From positions 10,427,107 through 10,491,106 of the forward strand of contig OY759225.1 of the NCBI GenBank assembly GCA_963662175.1: a stretch of DNA of 64,000 bases, given 5' to 3'. The position numbers and the translations under genes were made by a program. The notes beneath the pieces are model-generated. The model searched no databases, was not told the origin of the DNA, and worked only from the letters and a program-made list of their open reading frames with translations. Shown piece after piece: positions 12,301 through 26,400 of this stretch; position 1 is the stretch's first letter; each line of letters starts with the position of its first letter. This DNA comes from Aradus depressus (lineage: Eukaryota; Arthropoda; Insecta; Hemiptera; Aradidae).

Positions 12301-15300
12301 GCCAGACTGGCATTTACAGTGGAAGCTCCCCGCCGTGTTCACACATTCAGTTGAAGACTGGTCACACAGGCTGCTCGCGCACTCGTTGATGTCTGCAAAA
12401 AAAAAATATATATATTGATGGTGAATTGGCAAAAAAAGACCCAAAACTACTTTCAGAAGGCATTTAAAATTAATTAGTGCAGAGTAAAACTAAGAAAAGG
12501 AAACGAGTTGAAGTGGGGGAAGAATGCGCAGTAGCCCGAACTACTTCTACCATCGTACTCCCCTTATTTCCACTACCATACTCCGCCAATACTGTTCCTC
12601 TCATTTGTATTTTGTTATACTAGTTACAATAAATAAATGGTACCTATAATTAAGCAGCATAACAGAAAAATAAGTAGTATTGATATATAAACTTTTATAT
12701 ATTATGTTATATATATAATATATCAGGGGCGTAGCTAGGGGGGGGGGGGGGGGGGGGGCGCGCCCCCCCTGGCCAGAGCAAAAAACCAAGATAAAAATAA
12801 TATAAACTAAAAAAATAGTTTTTATTAAAAATGGATTGCTTGCAAGTTACCAATAAGATCTTCAATTTTCCCGTGCGTCTGATTCCTAAATCAGCAATCA
12901 GCTGTTACATAAATGTACACGTACAAAAGAAGTCATATTACATTTATTTAAATATATATGAATTCGATCATTTCATTTCCTCGCTCAAAATTTATGTTAT
13001 ACTTTATACTCTTAAAGCTGATTTTAAATGCGCAATAAAAATGCAAAGCACAGCAGCAGCAAATGCACGCTATTGGATGTGAGTCATTTAATTCTAACAG
13101 CACAGAAACCACAGCGTGCATTTGCTGCTGCTGCGCTTTGCATGTTTGCTGCTCATGTACAACTTAAGTATTACAGTCAGTGGTTACCTCAGGGGGAGCT
13201 TCTAGAGGTCCGAGTCTCCCAAATTAATAACAAAAAGTCTGCAACGCTAACCACGGAAATTCGGGATGCGCCCCCGGGAGTCTATACCCCCCGCCCCTGT
13301 AGCCTAACTTTGCTCCCCCCTGCACAAAATCCTGGCTACGCCCCTCCAATGTATTTCATTTCAATAAATCCTATAAGATGATATAAAACTTGAATAAAAG
13401 ACACACAAAAGGTTTAGTTTTTTTTTTTTTAATTTTAAACCACAATTTTATCTCTACACATAACTTCTGCAGGGCAACGCCTGAAATGTGATAAATACAT
13501 ACATATACCTGTAGTATATTATATTAGTGATATATACATACCTTCACACTTAGGAAGGTTGATGAAGTCCTGGAAAGGTCCACATTTGATAGTGCTGGAT
13601 CCGATCAACTTAAAGCCCCTGTGACACTGTACCCGTCCTTCATCACCGTAGAAGTAGATCTTTGAAGGGTCGAGAACAAAACCATTGGCAAGTTGCGGTA
13701 TGATAGGACACTGGGAACCTAGAAAATATATAGATAGTTAGCTGTGAAGTAGTTTTCAGAAAGAATTCTTTTGTTCAATATTTATCTGTGTCGATATAGT
13801 GGGGAAAACTAATACAAACAAAGACTTGCATAACCTTTATATTGTCTAATTTAAAAATATATATATTGTAACATGTAGAAATAAGGGGGGGTATGTTAAT
13901 AAATAAAGAAATATAATAAAGCCATTAACGGGATGTCAGTACTGAGGACTTAAGCAGGGTGGGGGAAGAGAGAGAGAACAGTGGAAGGAGGGGGAAACGA
14001 GTATGTCGGTTGTTGGAGATAGATAGTGAAGGAGGAAGGTTGTGGGAAGTTGTGGTTGGAGATAGATAGTGAAGGAGGAAGGTTGTGGGAAGTTGTGGTT
14101 GGAGATAGATAGTGAAGGAGGAAGGTTGTGGGAAGTTGTGGTTGGAGATAGATAGTGAAGGAGGAAGGTTGTGGGAAGTTGTGGTTGGAGATAGATAGTG
14201 AAGGAGGAAGGTTGTGGGAAGTTGTGGTTGGAGATAGAGAGTGAAGGAGGAAGGGTGTGGTTGAAGAGAGAGAGAGAGTGGAAGTGGACGGTTCGTTTTT
14301 TATGAGAGAGTTCGCTGGAGTAGTGAAGAGTTTTTTTTTGAGTTGGAAGTCTGGAGGAAGTCAGGAAAAAAGGCAGATTGATGGGAAAATAAAGGAAGGA
14401 TCGGAGAGCCGTATGATGAACTAAGAAGAGCAGTGGAGCAGGATTGAAGGACAGATGGTGACCAAGTGAGTGAAAAAAAAAAAAATAATTATAAAAAAAT
14501 AAAACAAATAAATGTTATATGATCATGTCTCCAATTTATGTAAAGTTTTAAAAAACAAAACAAAAAAAAAAATAAAAACTCTATTTATCAATTTTTTTTA
14601 TTAAAAGAATTCATTTCCCATAACTAGTTTTTTTTAACAAGATAAATAAGAAATAAAGAGGAACTAGTAATTGTTTCATTGGCGCCCAACGTGGGGCAAT
14701 TTAAAATATAAATTCAAAGAAAAATTAGTTGTTTCATTGGCGCCCAACGTGGGGCATTTGATAAAAAAATTGAACAGAAAAATAAAAATTAAATTCATAG
14801 ACCTAGTAATTGTTTCATTGGCGCCCAACGTGGGGCATTTGCTAAAAAAAATGAACAAATAATCAATTCAAAGAACAATTAATTGTTTCATTGGCGCCCA
14901 ACGTGGGGCATTTGATAAAAAAAATAAAAATTAAAATCATAGAATAAGTAAATGTTTCATTGGCGCCCAACGTTTTGGCAATAAAAATGATGGAATAGAG
15001 AAAAAAAAAAATTTTTTTTTGATTTGTCCAGTTTATAGTTTAGAAATTGCTGTAATATATTTTATGTATTATATTTATTATAGAGGATAGATTTGTGAAG
15101 CAAGATGGCGGACGAGGACACAGGTGAGTCGACCCATAGCATGGCGGGAGAGCAAGGTCCGGAGTTTGTTTACGATGGGGAGGCGGGAGAATTAGTTGCA
15201 GGAATGGACGGAATCGGGAGTGGCCTCGGCGGATTAGGACTCCGGGACGTAGATAGCGATGTTCGGGAATCTGGATTTGTAGAAGGAACGGGAGAAAATT

Positions 15301-17189
15301 CTATGACAGTCACGAGTCCGCTTATAGGAAGGTCGAATTCGGGGGATGAGGATGAAAATAAAAATAAAGACGATAATCCGTTTAATCCGAGCCAATTTGA
15401 GCAAATGATGGATCGTATGGAACAGTTAAGTTGTAAGATAGAAACTAATAAAAAAGAAATAATCGAGTCGGTTGAGCAAAGGTTTAGGTTTTCTGAAATA
15501 CAAATAAGTAAAAATATAGAAACAATAAATGAAACAATAAATAAAAATATAGAGCAACTAAGGGGGGAACAACAAAATAATAACCCGAATGAAATAATAG
15601 TGGAGACAAAAACAGATCTTAATGAAGTTGAAAATAAATGTGAAAATAAATTAATAACAGATGAGAAAAAGAAATTAAATGAAATAGGTAATGCTCAGAA
15701 AAATGAATTAGAAATAAGTAAAAGCAAATCAAATAGAAAGGAAAATAGAAAAATAAAATTGAACAAAGAAATAAATAAAGATTATATTCCGTTTAATGCA
15801 TTATGTCGGCTAGGGTTTATTAGAAAAAGTTATACATTTTCAAAAATATCCAAAGATAAAATAAAAAACAAAAATATCGTTATTTTGAAAGTAAAATTAA
15901 AAGAAATAAATTGTAAGAAAATTTGTAAAGGGAATTTGGGCCATATTTGCCAAGAAAGTTGTGATAAGAAAAAATTAAAGAAAACTAATAAAAGAAAAGC
16001 TAAAGTAATGTTCCAGCCAAATTCTAGGAGAATTAGATCTCGGAAGATAAAGTTGTACAAATATGAAAATAAACAGAAACAAAGTGCTTACTTTAAAATC
16101 CCAAAACTAATAAGCTTAATTAAAAATCACACTAAATTAAAGAAAATTAAAAATCACAAGAAATTTAAAAAAAAAAAAAGTTTCCTTCAGATAAACCGAT
16201 GGATTATTTTTGATAACAAGGAACTCGTAATTGGATTTTTAAATGAACTTATGGCGATGGTTTTGTGTTTTTTAAATATATTTTTCTTAAATCATAATAA
16301 TTAAAAATAAAACTAAATTATAAATTAAAAGTAATCAGCTAATGAATAAATTGTTTTATTATGAAGTATCAAATAATAGCTTTGTTGTGTGTTTTTTACC
16401 TTGGAAATAAAGATTTAAAAAAAAAAAAAATCTTAAATTGAGAAGTCGAAACTATTGAAATCGATAATAAAATAATAAATAAATCAAAATATAATAAAAT
16501 CCGCATTGGTAGTTTGGTAACGAACTAATATCACTTGTAAAACTGATATCACTAAACCAACAAGTTGATGGAAGATAGATTCTGGTGGAGAGACGGACTG
16601 CAACTAACGGGATCCTGTGGTACAGAGAGGTAGTACACACGTCAAATAGGATTATGATAGTTTGACCCATATAAACAATGCATGTAGGTCTGACCTAATG
16701 ACCGATATCTAGCTAAAAAAAAATTGTTATATAATTCGATTCTTGATATTTTGTGAATCTGTGATGTAGAAAGAATTTATTGAAATCTTGTGTCATGTTG
16801 TAAAAATAATAATAATAACATAATAATTAGCATTATGTGACTTGTCGGTCTTTGCTATGGCAATTTTGTTTTGATCAAGTATGACCTCTTATATCTTCAA
16901 ATCATGAGAGACCTTGCTCCATGTGTGTGTGGATCGGCTTGTCTGGGTCATATAAGCCTCGCTTAATTATATGTGTTTTCTTTCTTAGTTTATGAAACTG
17001 AATTTGTTTTTTTGGGTATACATGTTCTTAAATTTTATGGTTATATGTGATATTGTTAAACAAAAAAAAAAAAAAAAAAATGTTTAGTGCCTTCTTCACT
17101 CTGAACAAAATTTGGATATTTTAATGTTTTTTTTATGATAAAAAAAAACAAAATTATTTATTGAAATTATATTATATTTTGAAAGAAAG

Positions 17190-17222
<33 letters not shown>

Positions 17223-17375
17223 TGTTTGCTAGTTACCTTTATATAAAAAAAAAAAAAAAAAATATGGTTTATATGAAATTGTACATGTTATAATTATAAT
17301 ATTGGTTAGAGGATTGATTGCATAAGTATTTAAAAATGTTAGAAAAAAAATATTGTATTATTGAAGAGAGAGAGA

Positions 17376-17408
<33 letters not shown>

Positions 17409-20400
17409 TTTGCTAAGTACCTGTACTATTGTTTACCTGTACTGTACCTGTATTATATAAAAAAAAAAAAAAAGAAAAGAAACTGTTTTCTAGTTACCTG
17501 ATTATTATAAAAAAAAAAAAAAAAAAGAATGTTTACATGAAAGTTTATATGTTATATTGTTTAAAATATTGGTTAGATGGTTTATTGAATGTAGTATTTT
17601 AAGAAAAATATTATGGTGTTTGTGATGGGGTATTTATAAAAAAAAAAAAAAAATATTTATTTTCTTCGTTTCATTTTTTTTTTCATTAAGGGAAAGGATA
17701 TGTAACATGTAGAAATAAGGGGGGGTATGTTAATAAATAAAGAAATATAATAAAGCCATTAACGGGATGTCAGTACTGAGGACTTAAGCAGGGTGGGGGA
17801 AGAGAGAGAGAACAGTGGAAGGAGGGGGAAACGAGTATGTCGGTTGTTGGAGATAGATAGTGAAGGAGGAAGGTTGTGGGAAGTTGTGGTTGGAGATAGA
17901 TAGTGAAGGAGGAAGGTTGTGGGAAGTTGTGGTTGGAGATAGATAGTGAAGGAGGAAGGTTGTGGGAAGTTGTGGTTGGAGATAGATAGTGAAGGAGGAA
18001 GGTTGTGGGAAGTTGTGGTTGGAGATAGATAGTGAAGGAGGAAGGTTGTGGGAAGTTGTGGTTGGAGATAGAGAGTGAAGGAGGAAGGGTGTGGTTGAAG
18101 AGAGAGAGAGAGTGGAAGTGGACGGTTCGTTTTTTATGAGAGAGTTCGCTGGAGTAGTGAAGAGTTTTTTTTTGAGTTGGAAGTCTGGAGGAAGTCAGGA
18201 AAAAAGGCAGATTGATGGGAAAATAAAGGAAGGATCGGAGAGCCGTATGATGAACTAAGAAGAGCAGTGGAGCAGGATTGAAGGACAGATGGTGACCAAG
18301 TGAGTGAAAAAAAAAAAAATAATTATAAAAAAATAAAACAAATAAATGTTATATGATCATGTCTCCAATTTATGTAAAGTTTTAAAAAACAAAACAAAAA
18401 AAAAAATAAAAACTCTATTTATCAATTTTTTTTATTAAAAGAATTCATTTCCCATAACTAGTTTTTTTTAACAAGATAAATAAGAAATAAAGAGGAACTA
18501 GTAATTGTTTCATTGGCGCCCAACGTGGGGCAATTTAAAATATAAATTCAAAGAAAAATTAGTTGTTTCATTGGCGCCCAACGTGGGGCATTTGATAAAA
18601 AAATTGAACAGAAAAATAAAAATTAAATTCATAGACCTAGTAATTGTTTCATTGGCGCCCAACGTGGGGCATTTGCTAAAAAAAATGAACAAATAATCAA
18701 TTCAAAGAACAATTAATTGTTTCAATATATACATATTTAGGGAAGCCACACGAAGGAGGGAATTACTACGGTCTTAACGGAAAATGCCAACTATGAAAAT
18801 AATTAGGTTTAACATAAGCTTCTAAAAATAATAGCAAGAAATTCAAATAAATTGTAAATTGAATAATGGCAATATGAAATAATATTGAAGTATTAAGACA
18901 AAATTAATGAATAAGAAGAATATAAAATAAAATAAATAAATAAACGTTTAATTGAAAAATATATTGTAAAAAATATGTAGTAACAACTTCTAAGTTGAGG
19001 AACTCGGACATATAATGGAACTTGTAATAAATAAATAAAACAAACTTATTTTTGAAATATTGTCTATTCTACCAAAGATATTTACAAAACTACCGGTTTC
19101 GGCCTTATACCATCGTCAGATCTAGTTATGAACTAAGTCAGTTTGCAGAGTGCGACCCTTTTAATACATCTCAGGTGATCCTTAGAAGGGTCGCACTCTG
19201 CAAACTGACTTAGTTCATAACTAGACCTGACGATGGTGTAACAGTACCTGCCGAAACCGGTAATTTTGTAAATTTTTATAAAATACAAAATTATAAAAAG
19301 TTCTATGAAATCAATATGATATGTCTGAGTAGAAGAATATTTGATCTACGATAATATTATAGTATAATATATTATAGCTATATTATAGCTATTACAGAAA
19401 GAAAAAATTTAATCTAGGTGAATATTGACGTAAATACTTGATAGTATTTATATTTAATATATAATGATATTAACTGGGGAGATAATTTGAAGTGTGTTTG
19501 GTCGTTCAAACAATTCCCATTTTTACGAGATATGGCGAGAGACAAAACCGGTACACATTTATGTATATGTACGTGGAATTAGACAGTGCTTTTTTTTATC
19601 ATCTTTTTAATTTTATATAAATACTAATAATAGTATTTCCAAAATATCGACACAAAACTCAAAAAATGTATTAACTAAGAAGTTATTTTTCCAATGAGAA
19701 AAATAAATGAAATAATAATACTTACGAGTACAGGTTGGAACATCACTGGACCAGGTTCCGTTGCTCATGCAGAGAATGACAGGATGGCCAGATCTTGTAT
19801 AGCCAGGATCACATTCAAACCTAACTATTGTACCGTAGCTTCTACCTCCACCGTTCAGAATGGTAGCGTTGGCATGAGGCGTTTCAGGTAACGGAGCACA
19901 TTGTGACGCTGTAAAAATACATCATATAAATGTTAACACAATTTTTTTTTTTTTTTTGTCTTTTATTTATAAAGATACAACTGTTGCTAGGGTGCAACAA
20001 CCAGCATCTATGATGGTATTGATATGTTGGCGTGAAGAGCATGTGAGAGGAAGGCTACCAAGTGGTAGGTCCTCGGGACGAAAATTTATCTCAATTATTA
20101 GGACAAAAACAAGAAATAAAAATAAATAAATAAAAAGGAATTTAAAGAGAATTTTGATGGATGGGTAAGAGAGATGATAAAAGTAAAGGAGAATAATGTA
20201 AAAAAAAAATATTAATAAGAAATATGATTCAAGGTGGCAATAAGTGGCGGTTCCATCTTCTCTTCAACCTTCGTGGGGGGTTTTGCGGTAAGTGTTGTGA
20301 AGATAAAGTACGTACTTCTGGGTTTGTATTTGTGTAAAGTTTTCTAAAAAAACGTATGTAAGTAGATTGTATTGTTTCGGGTGCTGTGTGTATCATAAGA

Positions 20401-23400
20401 TTGTTATGAAGTGTTCTATTGTTTATGTATGGTGGACACTGTGAACCAAATCTGGACCAAAACATCTTAATCCGGCCCGGAGGAGCAGAATATGTCTACG
20501 CACAACATTAGTAAGCATGGCAGTTACTGAGTAGACTGTATTCGATGGGTGCTAGTTCATGAAGAAGCTAACTTAACATAAAATAATGAAAACTGTGTTT
20601 CTAATAATATTTCTTAAACACTATTAAGTACTCATGGATTTCAAATTGTGATCAAGTTTAACGTTATCAATGAATGAATGAATTTGCACAATATTTTGAA
20701 CTATAGTATCATTTTTGAGCTTTAAGTTGTTGTACACTCTCGTCGTTTTCGTATCCATAATGAATGAAACTAAGTAAACACGCAAGAAAAAAACACTTGT
20801 AAACACGTGAGAACTAAATGCAAAACACGTAAGAAAAACTTATTGCAAACACGTCAGAGATAACAATTATAAGTCATGTATGAAAGTAATAATTAGTTTA
20901 ACAAACTAAACTTAAAATTATTGTAAGTTAAACACATTAGAAAAACAAAACAACAAAACTTATCAGTCTGAGGGTTTTTCACTGAAACTCGTTTGTTTTT
21001 GCTGAACCGAAAGTATATCTGTGATCCGTATGTCCATAAAAAAAAAAGTAACAATTTTTTAATTTAGTAAATAAAACTTACCCAAACATGATGGAAGTTT
21101 TTCCCAACGACCGTCAGACAGACAAGATATCTTTTCAATGGGTTTCCCAGAAGGAAAAGCGAATCCTGCATAACACTGGTACATTGCCTCGCCCCGGAAT
21201 GTAACGTTTGTTGATCCAACTGAGAAACCATTGTCAATTTGTGGTACGGGTCCGCAGTACACTTCTATAATACAAAATAGACATAAATTAGTGATGTAAA
21301 GACAGTCGGTGAATCCCCGACTATGTACTTCCTCAACTTGAATTGACCAAGGAAGTTGTTGCTCTCCCGCCAAAGCCAATCGACTGTTTGGGTTAAAACT
21401 CAATATTTATCCTCATTAGGGTGGTCCTTAATATCAAAAAGTTCAAATTTTTTACCTCCCGAGGGAAAAATCGTTTCTCCTCAACAAATGAAAAATTTTG
21501 ACACCAAAAACGTCCAAAACCAATACATCTAACCCGTGCCCCAAGCGGATTCAAATTTAAATAGAATTTAACATGGGTTTTAAGATGGGATCGTATTTTG
21601 AAGCAATACACTACCATTTCTGAACAAAAAAATTGAAATGGATGTTTTCTAGGGGTTTTCGAGGGTGCTAAACACGAATATGGTGTTAGAAACTCATTTT
21701 GGTACATAACACCTGTCAAAAACTCTGCCAATACTTTTGATTTTTTATTTACAGTTTTATTTTTTCATTGTATTAGTTTTATTGTATAACATTGTAGATT
21801 TGACCTCCCAAGGGAAAAATCGTTTCTACTCAAAAATTGAAAAATGTTGACACTAAAAACGTCCAAAACCAATACATCAAACCCGTGCCCCAAGCGGATT
21901 CTAATTTAAATGGAATTTAACATGGGTTTCGGACAATCGATCGTATTTTAATGCAATACAATTTTTTACCAATGTTTATTATGAAAATTGCAATATTCTT
22001 ATAATAAATGAATGTTAATATACTTTTTACAGTTTGTATGTACAAAATTAATTTTCGACCTCAAAAACCCTCCAGTGAGTGATAAATTGTTTCAAACAAT
22101 TGAATTTTGAAAAAGTTAACTATATTGACAGCTGTTTAGTGTCAAAGTCGATTTTTGACCTTAAATTCGTGTTCAGCATCCTCGAAAACCCTAACTTGGT
22201 ATAAGAATACAATAAATCTACAATGTTATACAATAAAACTAATAAAATGAAAAAATAAAACTGTAAATAAAAAATCAAAAGTATTGGCAGCGTTTTTGAC
22301 AGCTGTTTTGTACCAAAAATGAGTTTCTAACACCATATTCGTGTTTAGCACCCTCGAAAACCCCTAGAAAACAACCACTTCAATTTTTTTGTTCAGAAAT
22401 GGTAGTGTATTGCATTAAAATACGATCCCATCTTAAAACCCATGTTAAATCCCATTTAAATTTGAATCCGCTTGGGGCACGGGTTTTGGACGTTTTTGGT
22501 GTCGAAATTTTTCATTTTTGAGGAGAAACGATTTTTCCCTCGGGAGGTAAAAAATTTGGACTTTTTGAAATTAAGGACCACTGCCCTCTTAAATTGAAAA
22601 AAAATCATTGAAATTGATTCACTTTTTCGTTGTTTTCTACTGGCGCCCTCTACACATATCTAACAACCAATAATAGCTTATCATAAAACATATGCATAAT
22701 GAATTATACCTTGGCATCTAGGAATATAGGAGATAGACCAGTTTCCTCCAGGAAGACACTCGGTAGTAAATTTTGTCTTTCCCGTTGCAAATTCCTGGCC
22801 GATGGGACATGTGAATGTAACTTTAGTACCAAAGGCTGTCTCACGACTTGAGGCTAGCGCTCCTTCACCAGGCCGCAATACAGGACAATCTGAAAGCAAA
22901 ATATACAAAAAAAATCAGTAAAATAAATACACCACTTATATATAACCACTTAAATGCCCTTCCCCACTTCTTGAAGTCAATAGATACAATAAAAAAAATT
23001 AAACTTCAACTAAAAATGTTCACAAAGAAATAAAAGATGTTGCCTTCCCACTTTTTTGATCCTACCGTTACCTGTATCAAAACAGATCGCAAAACTGTCG
23101 AACAACAAAATATTTTTTTTTAAACTGTGGATTATCTGAGTTTCGGAAGTAGACAATAACGAGCATTCTACTGTAACTGTAATATGAAATATTACCAGCA
23201 GAAAAAGTGGCATGCCATCCTTTGGAGTTGTGTAGAGCATCCGTGGTAAATCGGACCAACATGTCACCACTGGAGGCGGTGAGTGTGATCCTGGGAACGG
23301 AGTTGCCTGAGAAGCCATTGCCAGGATGAAGACGAAGTCCAGACGTGCTCACTCCATCGTACACCTGAAATTAAGTCAATTGTATTATTTAAATAGACAG

Positions 23401-26400
23401 TCTGACTGATCGAGCAAGGCGGAGTGCGGAGTTCTGTCTGTACTGCTTGTGTCTCTATGTAGTCTATCTATTCATCGGGGCAGCTAGTGCATCTAAAGGG
23501 ATGTGTCTTTATGTGGTCTAGTCGTCAAGGCAGCTAGTGCGTCTAAAGGGCTGTGTCTCCATGTAGTCTAGTCTTGTCCAGTCGTCGCAGGCAGGTAGTG
23601 CATCTAAAGGCCTGTGTCTCCATGTAGTCGTCTTGTCCACTCGTCGCAGGCAGCTAGTGCATCTAAAGGCCTGTGTCTCCATGTAGTCGTCTTGTCCACT
23701 CGTCGCAGGCAGCTAGTGTATCTAAAGGCCTGTGTCTCCATGTAGTCGTCTTGTCCAGCCGTCGCAGGCAGCTAGTGCATCTAAAGGCCTATGTCCCCAT
23801 TTAGTCTAGTGGAGGCAGCTAGTTCATCTAAAGGGCTGTCATCTCATAATTTTCATTTTACTATAATACTCCTCTAGAAATAAGGACTTCGAAAGTACTT
23901 TTAAGTCCTGTAAAGTATTTTCCCAGTTCGAATGCTTACACTCTCCCTCTATTCCATATTCTAATCCAGCATTATCTGAATTATGGACATCTGCATCCAG
24001 AAATCAGTATGGTATCTAGAAAGTCAATTTTTCCTCATGACAAAAGCAAAAAATTATAAAGTAAAATAAGAATAAATATCTACTTTCATACTCGTAGCAC
24101 GAATTATTCAAATACATTTTCGCTCTCCCTCTAAACCCAATCAACCATTTAGGATAAAACTCAATATTTAACTTACATAGTGCCTTCTAAATCGTCATAC
24201 TAAATTTTGTGTCGATACATTTATTACAACGGCAGTAATTAGAAGTTTTGTATTAAGCAATCATCCTTCGACCCTTTACTTTGGACTACAATCAGTAACA
24301 AAAATTTTCGGACAATTTATAATTTTGTTTTTCTTTTGCAGTTACACATAGTTATATGGCAAAATATTTAATTCAAGCAAAGTTTTAAATTTCGAGATCA
24401 TCAATCATTTCAAAACTCCGTAAAACAATTAATTAAACATTTACAGCTAATAGGAACTTTTGCATTAATAATTGAAGACAAGAAATTCACGTAACAAAAT
24501 TTTCTGGACACCTGTTGTTTGTTTTGTAAACAAATGCGACTCTGATCATGATCTTTAATCCCTTCTCAACCAACCGCTAATACCGAACAAATGAAATGTG
24601 TTTATATCCTTCTATTACTGCATTCAGTAGTTATTTGTATTTCCTGCTGTCAAGATGGGTCGAACATCTTTTGAAGTTCAACAGATAATAATTTTTAATT
24701 ATGAAAAAGGATTAAGTGTCCGCAAAATCGGTGGTATGGTAGGCCGAAATAAAAGCACCGTAGCCGATGTAATTCGAAGGTATAAGCACGAGGATCGGAT
24801 AGATTTGAAATCTTCCTCTGGCCGTCCAAGAGTATTAAACGACCGAGAAAGGTGTAGCGTTGTCCGGAAAATTAAAAACAAGCCCTCGAGGAGTGCACCT
24901 CAGATCGTCGCCGAGGTATACAGAGAAACGGGAAAGAAAGTTCACCCACAAAATGTTCGAAGAATTCTAAAAGAAGCAGGATATAATGGGAGAGTACCAA
25001 AAACCGTTTGTGAGTGAAAAAAATATAAAAAAAAGATTGAGCTTCGCAAAAGAGTTCCAGAATCATTCAGAAATTTTTTGGAGTAATGTCATTAATCTGC
25101 GAGGTAAAATAGACTTAAGCACTCCGTCCTTCGGATGGGATGTTAAGCGATGGTCATGAGCCTGTACGATGTCAGGTCAAAGCGTTTGAGCTCTCACATA
25201 AACACACGCATGCAATTGATCTCTGATGTTCACACGATTACAAAATTTTTAGTACATATTATTATGTATACATATATTATATGTATAGGGAAGTAAACAA
25301 AAGTAAAGTAATAGTATATGTATACATATATTACATGGAAGTAAACGGACATGATCGGGAAACATTTATTTGTCGAAATATCGGAGAAAAAACGTTTAAA
25401 TTAGAAAAATTGGGTACTTAGTTTCTTTAGAGGGAAGGTGGAGGGGATAGAGTAGGGGGAAGGGACGGTTTCTGCCGAGGGTCAGCGCTGCTGTCGCTCT
25501 CTTCCAACGTCATATCACAAAAATCTAGTTTTCTGACATTACATGACCTGAGATTTCTTTTTATGTTGTGAAGAGTTACCAGATACAAGAATATTTTATT
25601 ATTGCGGTTTGTTCTATTGCAAGCAAATACTTTTGAATGTAAGTTTAATATATTTAGTCTCGACAGTCGCGACAAAATTTGGAGAAGGCGTAATGAGAAG
25701 TTGAATCCAAAAAATTTAAAACCAATAGTAAAACATGGGGGTGGCTCAGTGATGGTGTGGGGGTGTATGGCGTCTAGTGGAATTGGTGAACTGGTTTTCA
25801 TTGAAACCACCATGACTGGAAAAGTTTATGCCGAATTACTAAGGAGCAATTTGAAAAAGAATGCTGAAAAACTTGGGATTTTACGGACTTTTCATTTTTA
25901 CCAAGACAACGATCCGAAACACACCTGTGAATTGGTACGTACTTGGCTTTTGTATAACTGCCCTAAAGTTATGAAACCCCCCCCCCCAATCGCCCGATCT
26001 CAACCCAATTGAACACGTATGGGGTGAGCTCGACAGGAAAAATCGATTAACACCCATTGCTTCAAAAAACGAATTGAAACAAAAGTTATTAGAAGAGTGG
26101 GGTAAAATATCTCCAAATTTCACCAAAAAATTAGTTTCATCATCAATGCCGAATCGAATGAAAGATGTTATTACACAAAAAGGGTACCCAACCAAATATT
26201 AATTAACATTATGGTTTTTGAATTTGTGAAATCGTAAAAAAAACATTGAATTTATTTATAGTTGTTTACATTTTTGTCCGAAAATTTTTGTTACCTACAT
26301 TACTTGTTATAAAATTTATTAAATTAAAATATTTATTTGTTCTAATCAAAGCTGTTTTTCCTTTATCCTAGCCCACATTTGAATTCTTATTCTTGATTGA

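Larger units (their letters stand above)
13867..18724 (+). mobile_element. Non-autonomous LTR retrotransposon 2, complete
   Basis: LTRs of 1024 bp at 13867-14890 and 17701-18724 are nearly identical and run TGTAACATG...TGTTTCA. The flanks read ATAT on both sides, so the target duplication is 4-6 bp but ambiguous in an AT run. The primer site TGGCGCCCAACGTGGGGC, complementary to the tRNA-Lys(1,2) 3' end, starts one base after the 5' LTR. A polypurine tract AAGGGAAAGGATA ends at the 3' LTR. The interior of 2.8 kb holds only a gag-like ORF and long A/T runs, with no pol. It sits in the intron between uif exons 13 and 12. Confidence 0.92.

Noticed and set aside
13028..13381. 117-codon ORF in the hAT-like MITE
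   Set aside because: Spans both the internal inverted repeat and the terminal C run; no transposase motifs.
14671..14862. 63- and 60-codon ORFs on both strands over the PBS array (also at 18505)
   Set aside because: They arise from tandem primer-site units; no protein-like character.
23455..23845. CRISPR-like array
   Set aside because: Units are contiguous with no unique spacers, in a eukaryotic intron; it is a minisatellite.
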